NCBI GenBank assembly: GCA_965213765.1
Contig: OZ243926.1
Coordinates: 868,001 to 932,000, forward strand
DNA length: 64,000 bases
Reading direction: 5' to 3'
DNA from: JAJDXO01 sp965213765
GTDB taxonomy: Bacteria; Pseudomonadota; Alphaproteobacteria; Rhodospirillales; UBA2165
The translations under genes were made by a program, and so were the position numbers. Below, in pieces: positions 61,894-64,000 of the stretch. Under the pieces are notes generated by a model. It ran no database searches, was not told the origin of the DNA, and worked only from the letters and a program-made list of their open reading frames with translations. Numbering within the stretch: position 1 is the stretch's first letter; each line of letters opens with the position of its first letter.

Positions 61894-62889
61894 CTAGCCG
61901 GTTACCACCACCAACTTCCCAATTGTCAAATTGGCGTCCATGTAACGGTGCGCATCGGCAATTTCGTCAAACTGAAAGACCTTGTGCAGGCCGTGACGGT
62001 AGCTTCCGTCTCCGACCTTGTCACAGATCGCCTGCATGGCCTCGCCATGGGTTGCCCGGGTCACATTGTGGGTGGATGCTTTTGTCAAATAGACACCATG
62101 GGGAATCAGCTCCATGGGTGAAACCTGGTCCATCACCCAGCTACCGCCGAGGAGACCTGTGACGCACACCACCCCGTTCTTTGCCGCGCACTGGAGACTG
62201 TCCCGAAGAACCTCGGGACCCACGAGATCGAGCACTTTTTGCACACCGTCCGGCCGGAGGTCGCGCAGCGTTTCGGCGAGGTGGTCGCCGGCGATAAGGA
62301 CCTCGTCGGAGCCGTGATCGAGGAGGGTCTGCCGTTTCGCTTCGCTTCTCGTCGTGCCGATTACCGTCAGCCCGAGGTCCTTGGCGATGGTCACCGCCGC
62401 CATGCCGACAGAGGAACTGGCGGCTCGCACCAGCAGAGTTTCCCCTTGCCCGCAACGCATGGCGTCTACGATGGAGTTCCAGGCAGTCAGGAAGGATTCG
62501 GGTAACGCCCCTAGTATTTCCCACGCCAATTCCGTTTTCAGCGGCAGTACCTGTGAAGCGGGAACGCAGGTGAACTCGGCATAGCCGCCATCGAACGCGC
62601 GGCCCATTTCTCCCATAACGCACGCGACCCGTTGGCCGGGTTTCAATTCTCCCGTTCCATCCTCAACAACCTCGCCCACCGCCTCGATACCAAGCACCCG
62701 GGGAAATTCGACATTTGGCGAGTGTCCGTCACGGGTCATCTGCTCCGACCGATTGAGGCCAAAGGCGCGGACCCTCACGAGAATCCAACCGGGTTTCGCT
62801 TCCGGTATGGGATAGGACCTATTGGAAAATGTCTCGGGACCGCCGGCCTTCTCGACGACGATCGCCCGCATGTCCGTGTTGGCAGTCAT
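61894..62889 (-). CDS. zinc-independent alcohol dehydrogenase / quinone oxidoreductase
   Basis: 331 residues from ATG 62889 with AAGGGGG upstream. Medium-chain reductase: VRVRAFGLNRSEQMTRDGHS at the catalytic domain, GETLLVRAASSSVGMAAVTI at the NADPH site, and GLTVIGTTRSEAKRQTLLDH after it. The zinc-ligand Cys residues are absent, so quinone or enone reduction is more likely than alcohol oxidation. Related in type to the enzyme at 29129. Confidence 0.9.
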   Translation of the reverse strand: MTANTDMRAIVVEKAGGPETFSNRSYPIPEAKPGWILVRVRAFGLNRSEQMTRDGHSPNVEFPRVLGIEAVGEVVEDGTGELKPGQRVACVMGEMGRAFDGGYAEFTCVPASQVLPLKTELAWEILGALPESFLTAWNSIVDAMRCGQGETLLVRAASSSVGMAAVTIAKDLGLTVIGTTRSEAKRQTLLDHGSDEVLIAGDHLAETLRDLRPDGVQKVLDLVGPEVLRDSLQCAAKNGVVCVTGLLGGSWVMDQVSPMELIPHGVYLTKASTHNVTRATHGEAMQAICDKVGDGSYRHGLHKVFQFDEIADAHRYMDANLTIGKLVVVTG

Positions 62890-63162
62890 CCGCCACCCCC
62901 TTGAATCCGGAAAACCATACGGCACGGTTGTCGGCGGTACAAATATGGGTTCGAACGCACGAATATTCCCGCCCGACAGGTCCGCGGGCGCGTAGATCAC
63001 GACGTCGTCCTTGACGCCGCCGCAATTTCGGCACAAATAGTCTGCCGGGCTTCACCCGCGACCCGGCCCCCCGGCGGCAAAATCCCCGTAATTTTGCTGC
63101 GCTCCGATTTAACCGCATCACCGGGCTTTGAACCGGATCCCGCCAACGGATTGGGAAATGCC

Positions 63163-63774
63163 ATGCGCAAAAATGGTTTTGTAGTTGCTTTGCTTTTGGT
63201 GCTGCTCGCGGCGCCGGCCGGTTCACACGCCAATGGGAACGGCCCGTCACCGGTCGTCGAGCGCTTCCAAACCGTGTTGCTCAGCGTGATGCGGGAAGCT
63301 CATCGGCTCGACCGGCAGACACGTTTCGAGCTCCTGGCGCCCGTGGTCGACCAGACGTTCCATCTGCCGGTGATGATGCGGCTGATTCTGGGGCCCTCGT
63401 GGTCCCGGACCGCGGCCGCCGACCAAAACTCTCTGGTCGCCGCCTTCCGGCGCATGAGCGTGGTGACCCTGGCAAGCCGGTTCGACGGATATTCGGGCGA
63501 GACATTCCGGATAAATGGCCAACGTGCCGGCGGAAAGGGAATAACCGCGGTGGATACGGTGCTGGTCAAATCCGACGGCTCTACGTTGCCGATTACCTAT
63601 GCCACGGCCAACTTTAGGGGCGACTGGCGAATTGTCGACGTGATCATCGACGGCGGCATCTCCGAGATCACTGTACGCCGCTCCGAGTATCGGCGGCTTC
63701 TACAGACCGGCGGAACCCGGTCACTGACAAATGCCCTCAACGCCAAAGCCGATAGCCTGATCACCGGACCCTAA
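63163..63774 (+). CDS. MlaC/Ttg2D family phospholipid-binding protein
   Basis: 203 residues from ATG 63163. A signal peptide (FVVALLLVLLAAPAGSHA) precedes PVVERFQTVLLSVMREAHRL and the family core FHLPVMMRLILGPSWSRTAA. Then VVTLASRFDGYSGETFRING and RIVDVIIDGGISEITVRRSE, a strongly conserved end (VIIDGIS in MlaC). MlaC ferries phospholipids between membranes; HpnM of hopanoid clusters is related. No mlaDEF or hpn genes are next to it here. Confidence 0.88.
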   Translation: MRKNGFVVALLLVLLAAPAGSHANGNGPSPVVERFQTVLLSVMREAHRLDRQTRFELLAPVVDQTFHLPVMMRLILGPSWSRTAAADQNSLVAAFRRMSVVTLASRFDGYSGETFRINGQRAGGKGITAVDTVLVKSDGSTLPITYATANFRGDWRIVDVIIDGGISEITVRRSEYRRLLQTGGTRSLTNALNAKADSLITGP

Positions 63775-63853
63775 ATCGGGTCTCGCACCAAAATCCGCGA
63801 AAGTGTGGCGGCCGGGCCCGTCACACGGACCCAACCCGCCATTGAATTATGAC

Positions 63854-64000
63854 CTATTCGGCGGCCACGGTGTAACTGGAATCTTCGTAGGCCCCGTCAC
63901 CCAATCCGCTGTCGAATATATCACGTTCCGCGACCCAATCCCGCGACCGGTCGAACATTTCTTGCGAGTAACTCTCGAATACGATGCGCTCGCCAGGACC
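63854..64000 (-). CDS. unidentified protein, C-terminal 48 codons
   Basis: The gene enters from beyond the right edge and ends at TAG 63854. The visible end reads IVFESYSQEMFDRSRDWVAE, then RDIFDSGLGDGAYEDSSYTV and AAE. The pattern resembles the C-terminus of periplasmic ABC-type binding proteins of the nitrate/sulfonate class, but too little is present to decide. Confidence 0.6.
   Translation of the reverse strand, partial: GPGERIVFESYSQEMFDRSRDWVAERDIFDSGLGDGAYEDSSYTVAAE

Noticed and set aside
61716..62162. Plus-strand open frame with hydrophobic start
   Set aside because: Most of it is antisense to the 3' end of the reductase gene and the remainder shows no ribosome site or family.
62890..63036. 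N-terminal extension of the reductase at 61894, starting MCRNCGGVKDD
   Set aside because: ATG 62889 has a good AAGGGGG site and the family starts there; the upstream codons have no support.

Overview
The window is a contiguous stretch of a GC-rich chromosome from an alphaproteobacterium. The lineage call rests on several markers: a CckA hybrid kinase, a TrcR (DUF1013) regulator, DUF1127, DUF1192 and DUF465 small proteins, COQ9, a three-subunit transhydrogenase (pntAA-pntAB-pntB), a candidate GTTC-N7-GTTC type LexA operator before recA, and a heat-shock gene with an alphaproteobacterial RpoH promoter and a ROSE-like leader. I cannot name a genus. Almost everything is housekeeping; I see no prophage, CRISPR array, secretion island, tRNA or rRNA.

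Layout. 1-9680 (minus) is one envelope and recombination block, read yebC-ruvC-ruvA-ruvB-ybgC-tolQ-tolR-tolA-tolB-pal-cpoB-tilS. 10011-10928 is an orphan TRAP-type binding protein without a signal peptide. 11166-12307 is a frameshifted protein with a histone-like tail, preceded by an AT-rich island. 12919-15159 (minus) holds DUF4164-like, zapA, 6S RNA, the 5-formyl-THF cyclo-ligase gene and a YmdB-type phosphodiesterase gene. 15355-17520 is gap, an AlkD-type glycosylase and a small hypothetical gene that now ends inside a MITE-like element; an IS630-family element sits directly beside it. 18969-21665 is VOC protein, thiE, efp and an inositol monophosphatase.

21828-27372 is a three-protein envelope module (proline-rich OmpA-like protein, MotA/ExbB-like channel, MotB/OmpA-like stator) plus an MFS transporter. 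It is split by an IS5-family element inserted exactly in the stop codon of the channel gene. 27436-36464 contains rpmE, a small heat-shock gene with RNA thermometer, quinone oxidoreductase, trcR, an ALDH7-type dehydrogenase, phosphofructokinase, COQ9, a second-type deformylase and rpsU. 36552-48476 holds the transhydrogenase operon, an ABC1 kinase, pepF, acyl-CoA ligase, a sugar-nucleotide epimerase, an AEC carrier, pyruvate kinase and a truncated ECF sigma gene. 48555-56000 is alaS, recA, a HAD phosphatase, DUF1127 and cckA. 56413-63774 is a more accessory stretch of small-molecule enzymes, ending with a MlaC-like protein and the C-terminus of an uncharacterised protein.

The most noteworthy signals are regulatory or structural: the 6S RNA, the RpoH promoter plus ROSE-like hairpin, two mobile elements that landed on gene ends without destroying them, the MITE that supplies a host stop codon, and the MotA/MotB-like stator module. 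Function assignments come from reading motifs; no database search was run.
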